This document shows positions 46,146-55,419 of a DNA stretch of 64,000 nt, in pieces. The notes beneath the pieces were generated by a model, which had not been told where the DNA came from, did no database searches, and saw nothing but the letters and a program-made list of their open reading frames with translations. This stretch comes from Annona cherimola (lineage: Eukaryota; Streptophyta; Magnoliopsida; Magnoliales; Annonaceae). Position 1 is the stretch's first letter; each line of letters begins with the position of its first letter. A program made the translations under genes and the position numbers. The stretch is taken from contig CM059973.1 in the NCBI GenBank assembly GCA_030490835.1, positions 48,984,008-49,048,007 of the forward strand. The letters are read 5' to 3'.

Positions 46146-47749
46146 TGTTGGAATCAATGACAAATTAAGCACAATCTGTGTTTTGATGATTAACAACTCA
46201 ATTTGAGAATATTTTGGGTACTAAGATGATTCGTTGAAATTGTTTATAGGCTAGAAAATTAAAATTCAGAACCTGACAGACCAAGTCGCAAAGCTAAGTC
46301 GACTCAGCTATCGACTTGAGTGAAGTCGATACCCAAGTCGACCTCAGGATCGACTTGGAAAGAGCAAAACCTTCCAGCGTTGAATTTTGGATCCAAGACA
46401 GGTGAAGTCGCAGTCTAAGTCGACTCCATCTGCGACTTGGGTGAAGTCACAGACCCAAGTCGACTCCACCATTGACTTCAGATGCTCAAACCTTTCAACT
46501 TTGAAACTGGGATCCAAGATAGGTGAAGTCGCACCCGAAGTTGAATCCATGTTCGACTTGGGTGAAGTCACATCCCCAGGTCGACTCCATATGAGACTTG
46601 AAGTGAAGTTGGAACTCAAGTCGACCCGGATATTTGACTCAAGTGAGAATGAAGAAATATGTAGTACGGACATGCAAATGTGCCTAGGTTAATCTTTCAA
46701 GACCGTATATTTCTCAAGGAATAATTATTGGGCTACATCTATGAACTTCAAGACCAAACTATTCTAAGTTCATGACATGAAAGCAAGTCTCCAAGAAAAG
46801 ATGATCATGTTGAGTTCCAAAATCAAGAATATCAGTGGAAGAACAATATAAGATGGATAGCAAGCATTCAAGATCACTCTCAAGAAATCCAAGTTCCAAC
46901 AAGCGCATACAAAAAGTGAAGTCGCACCCAAAGTCGACTTCACCTGCGACTTGGGCCAAGTCCTAGACCAAGTCGACCTAAAGTGGAACTTTAAGTTTTT
47001 ACTGGAGACCAAAGTCGCACCCCAAGTCAACTCCAATATGCGACTTGGGTCACAATGGTCGGAAAAATTCAAATGTTGGCGCATTAAATGCGCGCCACCT
47101 ACCTCCAAATGTTCAAATTTACTCCACCATTATAAATAAGCATTCAAGTGAACGTGCTAGAGGTTAGAGAAAGCATTTACTGAGATCCAACTACTATCCT
47201 CTCCAAGCATTAAGTGATCAACACAAGTTTCAAGTGAAGAACTAAGCTCCAACTTGATGCATGCTCTAACGCTGATCAAATCATCTCCTCTATAAGTTCT
47301 TCCACGAGCTAAAACTTGCCTACACAATCTGTAACGTGTAGATTTCTTTATTTGATTCATTACTTGTATTTGATACTTGGTTTGATATTGGTGTTTTGAA
47401 CCAAGTGAAAGCAAAGTAGTGTTGTGACTTGAGTGGGACTCTTCACCTACTTGTGCTGTGATTTGTATACGCCCCTTAGAGCTGGAATCTAGAAGAGAGC
47501 TATTGCTCTAGCTGTATTTAATAATACAATAGTGGAACCCAAGTCACAAAGGGTGTCAGCTTGGAAGAGTGGAGTACGGGAGGTTGCCCGAACCACTATA
47601 AAACCCTTGCCTACTGCTGTGGTTTGCATTTATCATTTTACTGCTTTATTACTCTTCATATTATTCATTTGTTTCATTAAGGGGATTGAATTAAAAAGGG
47701 GGAAATTTCTAACCCCTCTTGGGTAATAGCCATAACCTCGGGATCAACA
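46146..47749 (+). repeat. Sirevirus F 5' LTR
   Basis: 1604 bp, TGTTGGAATC...GGGATCAACA. U3 has an array of AAGTCGAC/GTCGACTT half-palindromes (46280-46640, 46915-47045). TATAAATA at 47131-47138. The 3' part contains CCTCTTGGGTAATAGCCATAA-like sequence shared with E. Confidence 0.93.
47131..47138 (+). promoter_or_regulatory. Sirevirus F TATA box
   Basis: TATAAATA directly downstream of the palindrome array; the same order is found in both E LTRs (minus strand 16336-16343 and 20114-20121). Confidence 0.6.
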
Positions 47750-47751
47750 AG

Positions 47752-47763
47752 TGGTATCAGAGC
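47752..47763 (+). other. Sirevirus F primer binding site
   Basis: TGGTATCAGAGC, two bases after the LTR end; exact match to the site for initiator tRNA-Met. Confidence 0.95.
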
Positions 47764-47797
47764 AGGTCTTTGAGTTTAAATCAAAGAGATCTTTGAA

Positions 47798-49617
47798 ATG
47801 GCATCCCAATCAACTTCCACCCATGCATTTGCCGAGGGCCAATCTTTCACAATACCGCCTCTATTTGATGGGACTAACTTCGGTTATTGAAAGTTGAGAA
47901 TGAGACAATTAATCATGGCTACGAATATAGATTCTTGGATTGTCATCCAAGATGGTGTTGTGTTGCCTATTGATGAAAGAGCATCCACATGGTCCAAAGA
48001 GGAAGTAAGAACCGTTAAAAATAACGCAAAGGCCATGAACTCCCTCTTTTGTGCATTAACGGCATCCGAATACGATAGGGTATCTTCTCGCTAAACTGCC
48101 AAAGAGATATGAGATACTCTTACTTCTATCTATGAGGGAACTTCTCAAGTCCGAGGGACGAGAAGAAATATTTTGATTAGAGAGTTAGAAAGCTTTAAAA
48201 TGCTTGAAACTGAAAATATTTCTGAAATGTTTGCTAAATTTTTTAAGATTACTAACGCCTTGAAAGGTCTTGGAAAAGCTATTTCTGAATCTAAGCAGGT
48301 AATGAAAATCTTAAAAGCGCTACACGAATCTTGGACTCCAAAGATCACGGCCATTGAGGAAGCAAAGGACCTCAACACGCTACGACTAGAAGATCTCATA
48401 AGCTCTCTCATGTCACATGAGTTAATCAAGAGGACGAATGATGAGGAACACAAAGGCAAAAGAGCTATTTTCTTAAAAGCTGCACAAGTTTCAGACGACT
48501 CCACCTCATCCTCTCAAAATGACGATGAGGAGATTGCCTTACTTACAAGACGTTTCAGAAAATTTATAAGGAAAGGAAAGAATTTCAAGAGCTTCAAAGA
48601 AAGAAATCCAAAGGAGAAAAAGAAGGAGGCTACAAAGTGCTTCCAGTGTGGCGGTATGGGGCATATGCAAGCCCAATGTCCAACGCCCGAAGAGACCAAA
48701 ACAAAGGAGCGAAGAGAAAAGAAAGATCAAGGCGAAAATGGAAGAATTCAAAAGGCTAAAGGAAGAGGAATGTACGTCAATGAGGAGACGTCCACAACAT
48801 GCAGCTCTTCAAATGAAGAAAACGAGGCCAAAAATTGTGCAAGGATTTGTTGTATGGCCACAATGGAAGAAGATCTCAACCTATGCCTTGCTGCAACGAA
48901 AATTTTGGAGGATCAAACCACTTCAACAAACTACACGAGTAGTGAAGAGGTAACCTCTAAACCAAAATCTATTTCTATTTTCTCTTGTACAAATGATTGC
49001 CTCAAATATGCTGAATTGGAAGAACTACAACAAGACTATGATTCATTATATGAGGAAATAAATAAATTAGGAAACAAGTTCACAATGAAGAAAAGACAAT
49101 GTGATGCAGTAATTATTGTGAACGAAAACTTGCCAAAAAAGTTGATCACTTGACAAACGAAAAGAACACATTGATAAGAGAGATGGAAAAACTTAAAAAG
49201 AAAAATGAATCATTAAATGAATCACTTACTAAGTTCTCTAATCCAGGGGAAAGCGTCAAAATGTTTTTGAATATGACCGCCCAAAATAACAAGAGAGGAC
49301 TTGGGTATTCCACATTTGAAAAGGGAGAAAGTAGCAAGTCAAATGCTCCAAGAACTTATAAAAAATAAGTAAAACTCATCCATGTTAAAACAAAAATGAA
49401 TCATGTTGTTTGGACCAAAAGACCAACTTGGGAACCTACTACTATATGGCTTCCCACTCCAAGACTTCCAGGAGCTTGTAATTTTTGTAACAAGATGGGG
49501 CAAAAGGTATATCAATGTAAATTGAGAAAATTACATGACCTTGGTGCAAAATTGGTTTGGGTACCTAAGAGCATTGGATTTATACCTTCAAGGGTAGATA
49601 AACGTAAATTCCAATAG
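47798..49617 (+). pseudogene. Sirevirus F gag (broken)
   Basis: Starts at ATG 47798 (MASQSTSTHAFAEGQSF). Stops at about 47888 (TGA where E has TGG, WKLRM), 48093 and 48109 precede the long open part (48173-49153). Features there: KQVMKILKAL, DLISSLMSHELIK, LLTRRFRKFIRKGK (typical of Sirevirus gag), CCHC knuckle CFQCGGMGHMQAQC, a Lys/Glu-rich region and a coiled-coil-like end. After a frame change, 49150-49368 continues with coiled coil and KFSNPGESVK. A second knuckle (CNFCNKMGQKVYQC, about 49475-49520) has Gln in place of His. Confidence 0.92.
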
Positions 49618-49669
49618 TTAACTAACCCAAATAGACCCATAAAATGGGTACCAAAAAGATAAGCTCCAC

Positions 49670-49970
49670 TTGATTTTATTTTTACAGGTTTGTCTTAAAG
49701 TAAAGGCTAACAACATATGGTTTATGGATAGTGGTTGCTCAAAACACATGACGGGAGAAAAAAGATTGTTCCATAGGATCAAACCGTGTAGTGAAGGAAT
49801 AGTTGCTTTTGGGAACAATGAAAAATGTATAATCAAAGGTAAAAGAAATGTTTATGGAATTTCAAATGCATGTATTGAGGATGTACTATTTGTTGAAGGA
49901 CTCAAACACAACTTAATGAGTATTAGTTAATTGATAAAGATTATAAAGTTGTATTTGAATCCTCTATATG
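49670..49970 (+). pseudogene. Sirevirus F protease (broken)
   Basis: Copia-type aspartic protease: WFMDSGCSKHMTGEKRLF holds the catalytic DSG, followed by VAFGNNEKCIIKGKRNV and DVLFVEGLKHNLMSIS, the standard order. A stop at about 49928 separates it from the integrase. Processes the polyprotein in active relatives. Confidence 0.9.
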
Positions 49971-51330
49971 CAATGTATTTGATGATGATCACATAGCTTT
50001 TAGTGGCAAAAGAAATGAAAATGTATATTTGGTTGGTCTAGATGAACTTGATGGAAAATGTCTAATAGCCATAGAAAATGATCCATGGATATGGCATAAA
50101 AGGCTTGGACACATTAATATGTCAAATATTGAAACTTTGTGGAAAAAAAGCCTAGTGGATGAGTTACCAAAACTCAAGTATGACAAGGATAAGATTTATA
50201 AGGCTTGTCAATTATCGAAGCAATCCAAGATGCCATTTTCCAACAAAAAGAAAATTTCAACGACTAGGCTACTTGAATTATTGCATATGGATCTTTATGG
50301 GCCATCAGACATTTTAACTCTTTGTGGAAAAAAGTATATATTTGTAATTATTGATGATTTTTCAAGATTCACTTGGATAATACTCTTAGCTAGCAAAGAT
50401 GAAGCATTCTCTATATTTGTCATGTTTTCTAATTTGGTGCAAAATAAAAAATAAAATACAATTATTTCCATTAGAAGTGATCATGGTCGTGAATTTAAAA
50501 ATAAACGATTCATAGAATTTTGCAATGATAAAGAAATTTACCATACATTGTTTGCACCAAGAACCCCCCAACAAAATGGGGTTGTTGAAAGGAAAAACCA
50601 GACAATACAAGAAATTGCTAGAACTATGCTAAGTGAGAGTAAATTGTCCAAAAGATTTTGGGGTGAAACTGTAAGTACAGCTTGTCATGTATTAAATCGA
50701 GTTACCATTAAAGCAATCTTGAAAAAGACCCCATATAAACTTTGGAAAGGTTGAAAACCAAACATATTATATTTTCATGCCTTTGGATGTACTTACTATG
50801 TGCTAAACAATGGAAAGACCAACTTAGAAAAATTAGATGTTAAAAGTGATAAAGCAATTTTCCTTGATTATTCATCAAATAACAAAGCATATAGAGTCTT
50901 TAACAAGAAAAATCAAATAGTAGAAGAATCAATACATGTTGTTTTTGATGAATTTAACCAAACTCCGAGAAAGGAGGATGAATTAAGTGATGTAGATGAG
51001 GCATCAAAGAATCCAAAGGCAGAACAACAAGAGCAATAAGGAGAAGCCGAGGCAAAACAAGAAAATTGCATGGAGGAAAGGGTAAGTGAAGGTAACAATT
51101 TTTATAAACCTCCAACTGACTTAAAATTCAAAAATGATCATCCAATTGAGCAAGTTATTGGTAATATCTATAAAGGAGTAAAAACTAGAAGGTCAAGACA
51201 CAATATTTGTGGAGAATTTTCTTTTGTGTCAAAAATTGAACCAACATCTATTGATCAAGCTCTTAATGATGAAAATTGGATCACCGCAATGCAAGAAGAG
51301 CTAAATCAATTTGAAATAAAAAATGTCTAA
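49971..51330 (+). pseudogene. Sirevirus F integrase (broken)
   Basis: N-terminal HHCC domain: WHKRLGHINMS supplies the two His; the Cys pair reads KACQLSKQ, with only one clear Cys. Core: Asp in LLHMDLYGP, Asp in IRSDHGREFKN, Glu in PQQNGVVERKN, so the DDE triad is present. Stops at about 50452 and 50752. C-terminal linker continues through an acidic Glu/Gln-rich segment to about 51330 (PTSIDQALNDENWITAMQEE, already the lead-in to RT). Confidence 0.92.
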
Positions 51331-52270
51331 TACCTTGTTCCTAGACCCAAGGATTGCACAGTTATTGGTACCAAATGGGTATTTCAAACAAATTAGATGA
51401 AAGTGGACTTGTGGTGAGAAACAAAGCCAAATTAGTAGCCAAAGGTTATTCCCAAGAAGAGGGAATAAATTTTTAAGAATCATATGCTCCTGTGGCTAAA
51501 TTAGAAGTCATACATATCTTACTAGCATTTGCTTCTCACATGGACTTTAAATTACTTCAAATAGATGTGAAAAGTGCATTTTTGAATGGATACTTGAATG
51601 AGGAAGTTTATGTTGAACAATCTCCGGGTTTTGAAGAAAAGGATCAATCAAAATATGTTTACAAATTAACCAAAGCTTTATATGGACTAAAACAAGCTCC
51701 ACGAGCTTGGTATGAAAGGTTGAGAATTTTTTTGATTGATCATGACTTTCAAAGAGGAAAGGTTGATACAACATTATTCATCAAGTATAAAGACAATGAT
51801 ATCTTACTTGTTCAAATTTATGTTGATGATATTATATTTGGTGCTACTAATGAAACTCTATGCCAAGAATTTTATGAGATTATGCAGAGTGAATTTGAAA
51901 TGAGCATGATGGGAGAATTGAACTTCTTCCTTGGACTGTAAATGAAGCAACAAGCAGAAGGGATATTCATAAATCAGTCCAAGTATGTCAAGGAGATGTT
52001 AAAGAAGTTCGGAATGCAGAATAGCAAAGACACAAACACACCAATGAGTTCAACCATCAATATCGACAAGGATGAGAAGGGTAAATCTATCAAACAAAAA
52101 CTGTATAGAAGTATGATAGGGTCTTTATTATATTTAACTGTTTCTAGACCTGATATCTTATTCAGTGTTTGCATGTGTTCTAGATTCCAATCATGTCCTA
52201 AAGAATCACATTTAATAGCTTTAAAAAGAATTTTCAGATATTTGATAAATACCACTAATCTAGGACTATA
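51331..52270 (+). pseudogene. Sirevirus F reverse transcriptase (broken)
   Basis: Copia RT: KLEVIHILLAFASHMDF, QIDVKSAFLNGYLNEEVYV, LTKALYGLKQAPRAWYERL and the catalytic YVDDIIFGATN are all present. After a TAA at about 51939 (normally CAA) the thumb and connection continue with KYVKEMLKKFGM, YRSMIGSLLYLTVSRPDI and LKRIFRYLINTTNLGL. A frameshift near 51390 breaks the N-terminal part. Confidence 0.94.
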
Positions 52271-52763
52271 GTATCCAAATGGGTCAACTTTTGATCTAAT
52301 TGGCTACTCGGATGCGGATTTTTCCAGTCACAATGTAGATAAAAAAAGCACTAGTGGAACATGTTAATTTCTTGGAAATATGTTGGTTTCATGGTTTTCA
52401 AGAAAACAGACTAGTGTTACTCTATCTACCGCGGAAGCCGAATATATAGCCGCCAGGAGCTGTTGTGCTCAATTACTTTGGATGAAAAAACAACTTAGGG
52501 ATTATGGTGTTGATTATCATGATATACCAATTAGATGTGATAATACAAGTGCAATCTGTTTGACCAAAAATCCTGTGTTGCATTCTAGAACAAAGCATAA
52601 AGATGTGAGACACTATTTCATTCGTGAACATGTTAAAAATCATGATATTTTTTTAGAATATGTGAAAACAGAGGACCAAATTGCAGATATTTTTACCAAA
52701 CCTTTAGAAAAAGAATCATTTTATAAAATTAGGAATGATATGGGTATGATTGAATTTGATTAA
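52271..52763 (+). pseudogene. Sirevirus F RNase H domain
   Basis: IGYSDADFSS (first Asp), then a stop at about 52364, then VSWFSRKQTSVTLSTAEAEYIA (Glu), QLLWMKKQLRDYG, IRCDNTSAICLTKNPVLHSRTKH (Asp) and VKTEDQIADIFTKPL, the typical C-terminus of copia pol. Ends at 52763, 13 bp before a GGGGGAG purine run (52777). Confidence 0.94.
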
Positions 52764-52775
52764 AAGCATAACATG

Positions 52776-52925
52776 ATAGGGGGAGTATTTTAGAAAAACT
52801 AAGTCTGGAGAGCCAAGTCGACTTCCGTTAGCCCAAGTTGACTTCGCCGAAGTCGACTCCACAAAATCTAAGTCGACTTCGGATGGGGCGAAGTCGACTC
52901 CGCATGGGGAGAAGTCGATTCTTCT
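52776..52925 (+). promoter_or_regulatory. purine tract and internal palindrome array between pol and the env-position ORF
   Basis: ATAGGGGGAGTATT resembles a polypurine tract, but no LTR follows. At 52815-52915 four or five AAGTCGACTT / GAAGTCGACTCC palindromes recur, the same motif that fills the LTR U3 just upstream of TATA. A long pyrimidine-rich leader (52920-53160) comes next. This could be a second promoter for the downstream ORF; no TATA is visible. Confidence 0.45.
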
Positions 52926-53238
52926 TCTTCTCCCCCGGCTCGTCTTCCAGCGCGAACTTCTTCTTCTCTTCCTTCTCTTTCTTTCTCCTTCCCCTTCCCC
53001 AACGTCGTTCTCCGTTTTTCTCTCGTCTCCAGCTTCGTGTCTTCCCAGTTTCTTTTCGGTTGATTTTTTCTTTCAGACTCTCATTCTATCACTTCCGTTT
53101 TCTCTCTCTCTCTGCCTCCTCTCTACAGTCATTGCCTCTGTTTACTCTCATTTTATTCATTGCCACTGCCTCTCTCAACTGTTTTCTCAAAGTCCCTTGC
53201 ATTTGTGTGCATATCCAGCAGTTCCAGATCAAACACAG

Positions 53239-53438
53239 GTGAGGGAATACCCCATCGGCAACGGACCCCATCCAAATGGGTTCGAGAGGAGGCCTCCGCA
53301 TCTGCAGGACGTCGTGTGCATTTCTGAGAGCCCAATCCATCCTCATTTGCGCCCTGACAAGCCCAATCTGAATCCAGATCAAGCAGCGAGACATTATCGA
53401 CTGCAAACAGGCAGGACACCCCGACTCAAAAGACACAG
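53239..53438 (+). other. candidate 200-bp intron ahead of the env-position ORF
   Basis: Donor-like ACACAG|GTGAGG at 53239 and acceptor-like AGACACAG ending at 53438, ten bases before the ATG of the next ORF (53448). Both sites sit in the context ACACAGGT, so a short direct repeat is an alternative explanation. Confidence 0.4.
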
Positions 53439-53447
53439 GTCATTAAG

Positions 53448-54555
53448 ATGCCAACCACTTATTTCAGAACAGAGCGGTAGCATAGCAGCTTTTACAAGCT
53501 CTTCTACGAACGTAAGATATTCGTGCCCAAGATCATTGATTTTAAATTCCTGCACGATTATGAGTTTGGTATAGAGGAGCTACTCGACTTTCAGGGATGG
53601 ACTGGGCTTCTGAAAGTCGATGACAGGGTATACCCTGATCTGACCCGAGTATTCTATTACCTTTGGAATCAGGAGTATTACCTGACTTTTGTGAAAGGAA
53701 AAGAGATAAACCTGGGTATTGGGAACTCACAGGGACAATGCAATCCATAGAATTGCTCATATTTTGGATGTTCCCGAAGTCGAGGAGAATATTCCTGAAA
53801 GGTTAACCATCACACAGATGTATAATCAGCTAACTAAGAGCAATAAGTATCACCTTGGGATACATTTTTTACATTATATGGATTTGTCATCGAGATTGAG
53901 GGTTCTTAGATTGTTGATCGCTCATTGCATATACCCTAAAGGAGGAATTATAACCAATTAAACCCATAGGAAGCTGAGATTTTTTAGAAAATTGACAACC
54001 GAGTTAGAGTTAGAGTTAGCTTATCTGCCTTGTTGTTAGAAACATTGGCCTCAAAGAAGGATAACCCACGATGCGTGCTACCATATGGAACTTGGATCAC
54101 AAGAATTATGCATTACCTCGGTGTTGATCTTGACGGCGAGCCGTTTGAAGTTCTAAAGCCAACAAATGCAATAAACAAAGCACTTTTACAAAGAATGAAA
54201 ATCAATATAGAGGATTTTCGGGCTGAAAGGATTCGGGAAAGCATGGGACAACCGGCCCAAGAAGAAGCAGGAGGTGCACATCCTGAGGGGGAGCAGCCCC
54301 CTCCGTCTCCACAGCAGCAGACAGCCCCGTCTCCACCATCTGTCATGCCTACAGAGCCTGCATCGCCCCAATCACATGGGTCATGCTCTCCTAGAGGCTC
54401 ACAGATTCCCGATCCGCGTCCACATCTGCCTACTTGGGACAAATCAGTTAAGGCTATTCGGGAGCATTTGGAGCAGATGGAGGACAGGATTACATCCCAG
54501 CTAGCCGGGATCCATATAGCAATCATGGATATGCATTCTCGTCACATGAATCGGC
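53448..54555 (+). pseudogene. Sirevirus F env-position ORF (broken)
   Basis: Extra ORF after RNase H, known in part of the Sireviruses and often called env-like. Blocks: FYKLFYERKIFVPKII, LLDFQGWTGLL, RVYPDLTRVFYY, FVKGKEINLG, then (other frame) LTITQMYNQL, LRLLIAHCIYPKGG, and from 54030 an open 170-residue part with PYGTWITRIMHYLGVDL, a Pro/Ser/Gln-rich stretch and a heptad-like HLEQMEDRITSQLAGIHIA segment. Stops after residue 10 and near 53748, 53959 and 54028. I see no signal peptide or clear membrane helix. This domain type is also common in plant elements without any viral role. Confidence 0.7.
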
Positions 54556-54639
54556 CACCAGCGGCTGAATTGACGACGCTTCGGCTAGGTCGATTGAGTC
54601 CATTAAAAAAGTTTTCAATAATATTTCCTTGCGAGATAC

Positions 54640-55186
54640 CATGATGAGGGTACTTGCGCTGCAGATCTTTCATTCTCTCCCATGCATCATATAGGGTTTC
54701 ACCATCTTTCTGGACGAACTGATTGATCTCGTCTCCGATCTTCCTGGTTTTATTTGGTAGAAAGAATTTTTTCAGGAATGCAGTAGAAAGTTCATCCCAT
54801 GTGTTGAAAATGTCAGGCGGAATAGAATAGAACCATTCACTTGCCCTATCTCAAAGAGAAAATGGGAAAAGTTGCAGACGAATTACCTCGCGTGGAATGT
54901 TTTGTACCCTGATCGTGTTGCATAATTTCAGGAATTTATTGATGTGTACAGTTGAGTTTTCAGAGGAAAGTCCTGCAAATTGGTCCTGTTGAACCATTCG
55001 GATGAGACCGGGATTTAGTTCAAAATTTCTTCCATCAATCTCTGGTTCAACTATGCATGATCGGAATCCACGAGGGTTCGGGCGATTCCGATCGCTAAGT
55101 GTCATCCTTCTTGGAGGAGCGTTATTCTCGGCCTGGCCTTCCTCCTGCTCTTGATATGGCGGGTTTGGATTGTTGCGTTCCGCCAT
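54640..55186 (-). pseudogene. Athila-like D gag, N-terminal part
   Basis: Starts MAERNNPNPPYQEQEE at 55186, then MTLSDRNRPNPRGFRS, FAGLSSENSTVHINKFL and IRLQLFPFSL. After a stop at about 54850 the same frame or a neighbouring one continues with WFYSIPPDIFNTWDEL, FLPNKTRKIGDEI and KYPHHGIS. This is the capsid region of Athila gag, clearly related to B (36778-37614) but a different subfamily. The zinc knuckle is not reached before the junction. Confidence 0.85.
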
Positions 55187-55394
55187 AGTGTCTTGAGAAT
55201 ATTTTTGCTGCTTGTAGTCACGAATTCTTCTCCTAAGAGAACGTTCAATCTCAGGGTCAACAATAAAGAGTTTTTAGCTAGTTGTTTTGCAAAATTTCGG
55301 GTATGTGGGTGCACAAAGATTAACTAGCTAATTCAGAACAACAAATAAAAATAAAGAAAGTATCTAAAAACAAAATTTAAAGTAACGCCGAAGT

Positions 55395-55412
55395 TCCCCG
55401 GCAACGGCGGCA
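55395..55412 (-). other. element D primer binding site
   Basis: On the minus strand TGCCGCCGTTGCCGGGGA, one base away from the tRNA-Asp-type site of Athila (TGGCGCC...). It lies eight bases from the LTR end at 55420. Confidence 0.85.
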
Positions 55413-55419
55413 AAACACT

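Larger units (their letters stand above)
46146..54600 (+). mobile_element. Sirevirus F with env-position ORF, 3' LTR missing
   Basis: Ty1/copia element of the Sirevirus lineage on the plus strand: 5' LTR (46146-47749), Met primer site, gag with two zinc knuckles, protease, integrase, RT, RNase H, then an extra ORF region in the env position. The element ends near 54600 in an abrupt junction with Athila-like D (opposite strand); there is no polypurine tract plus 3' LTR there. Many stops; not autonomous. Confidence 0.92.

Noticed and set aside
52838..53242. 134-codon Ser/Phe/Leu-rich frame upstream of the env-position ORF
   Set aside because: Translation of a pyrimidine-rich leader; no domain. 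A signal-peptide-like look is a compositional effect.
54113..54526. 137-codon minus-strand frame rich in Cys and Gly
   Set aside because: Antisense of the Pro/Ser-rich tail of the env-position ORF; composition is explained by that tail.
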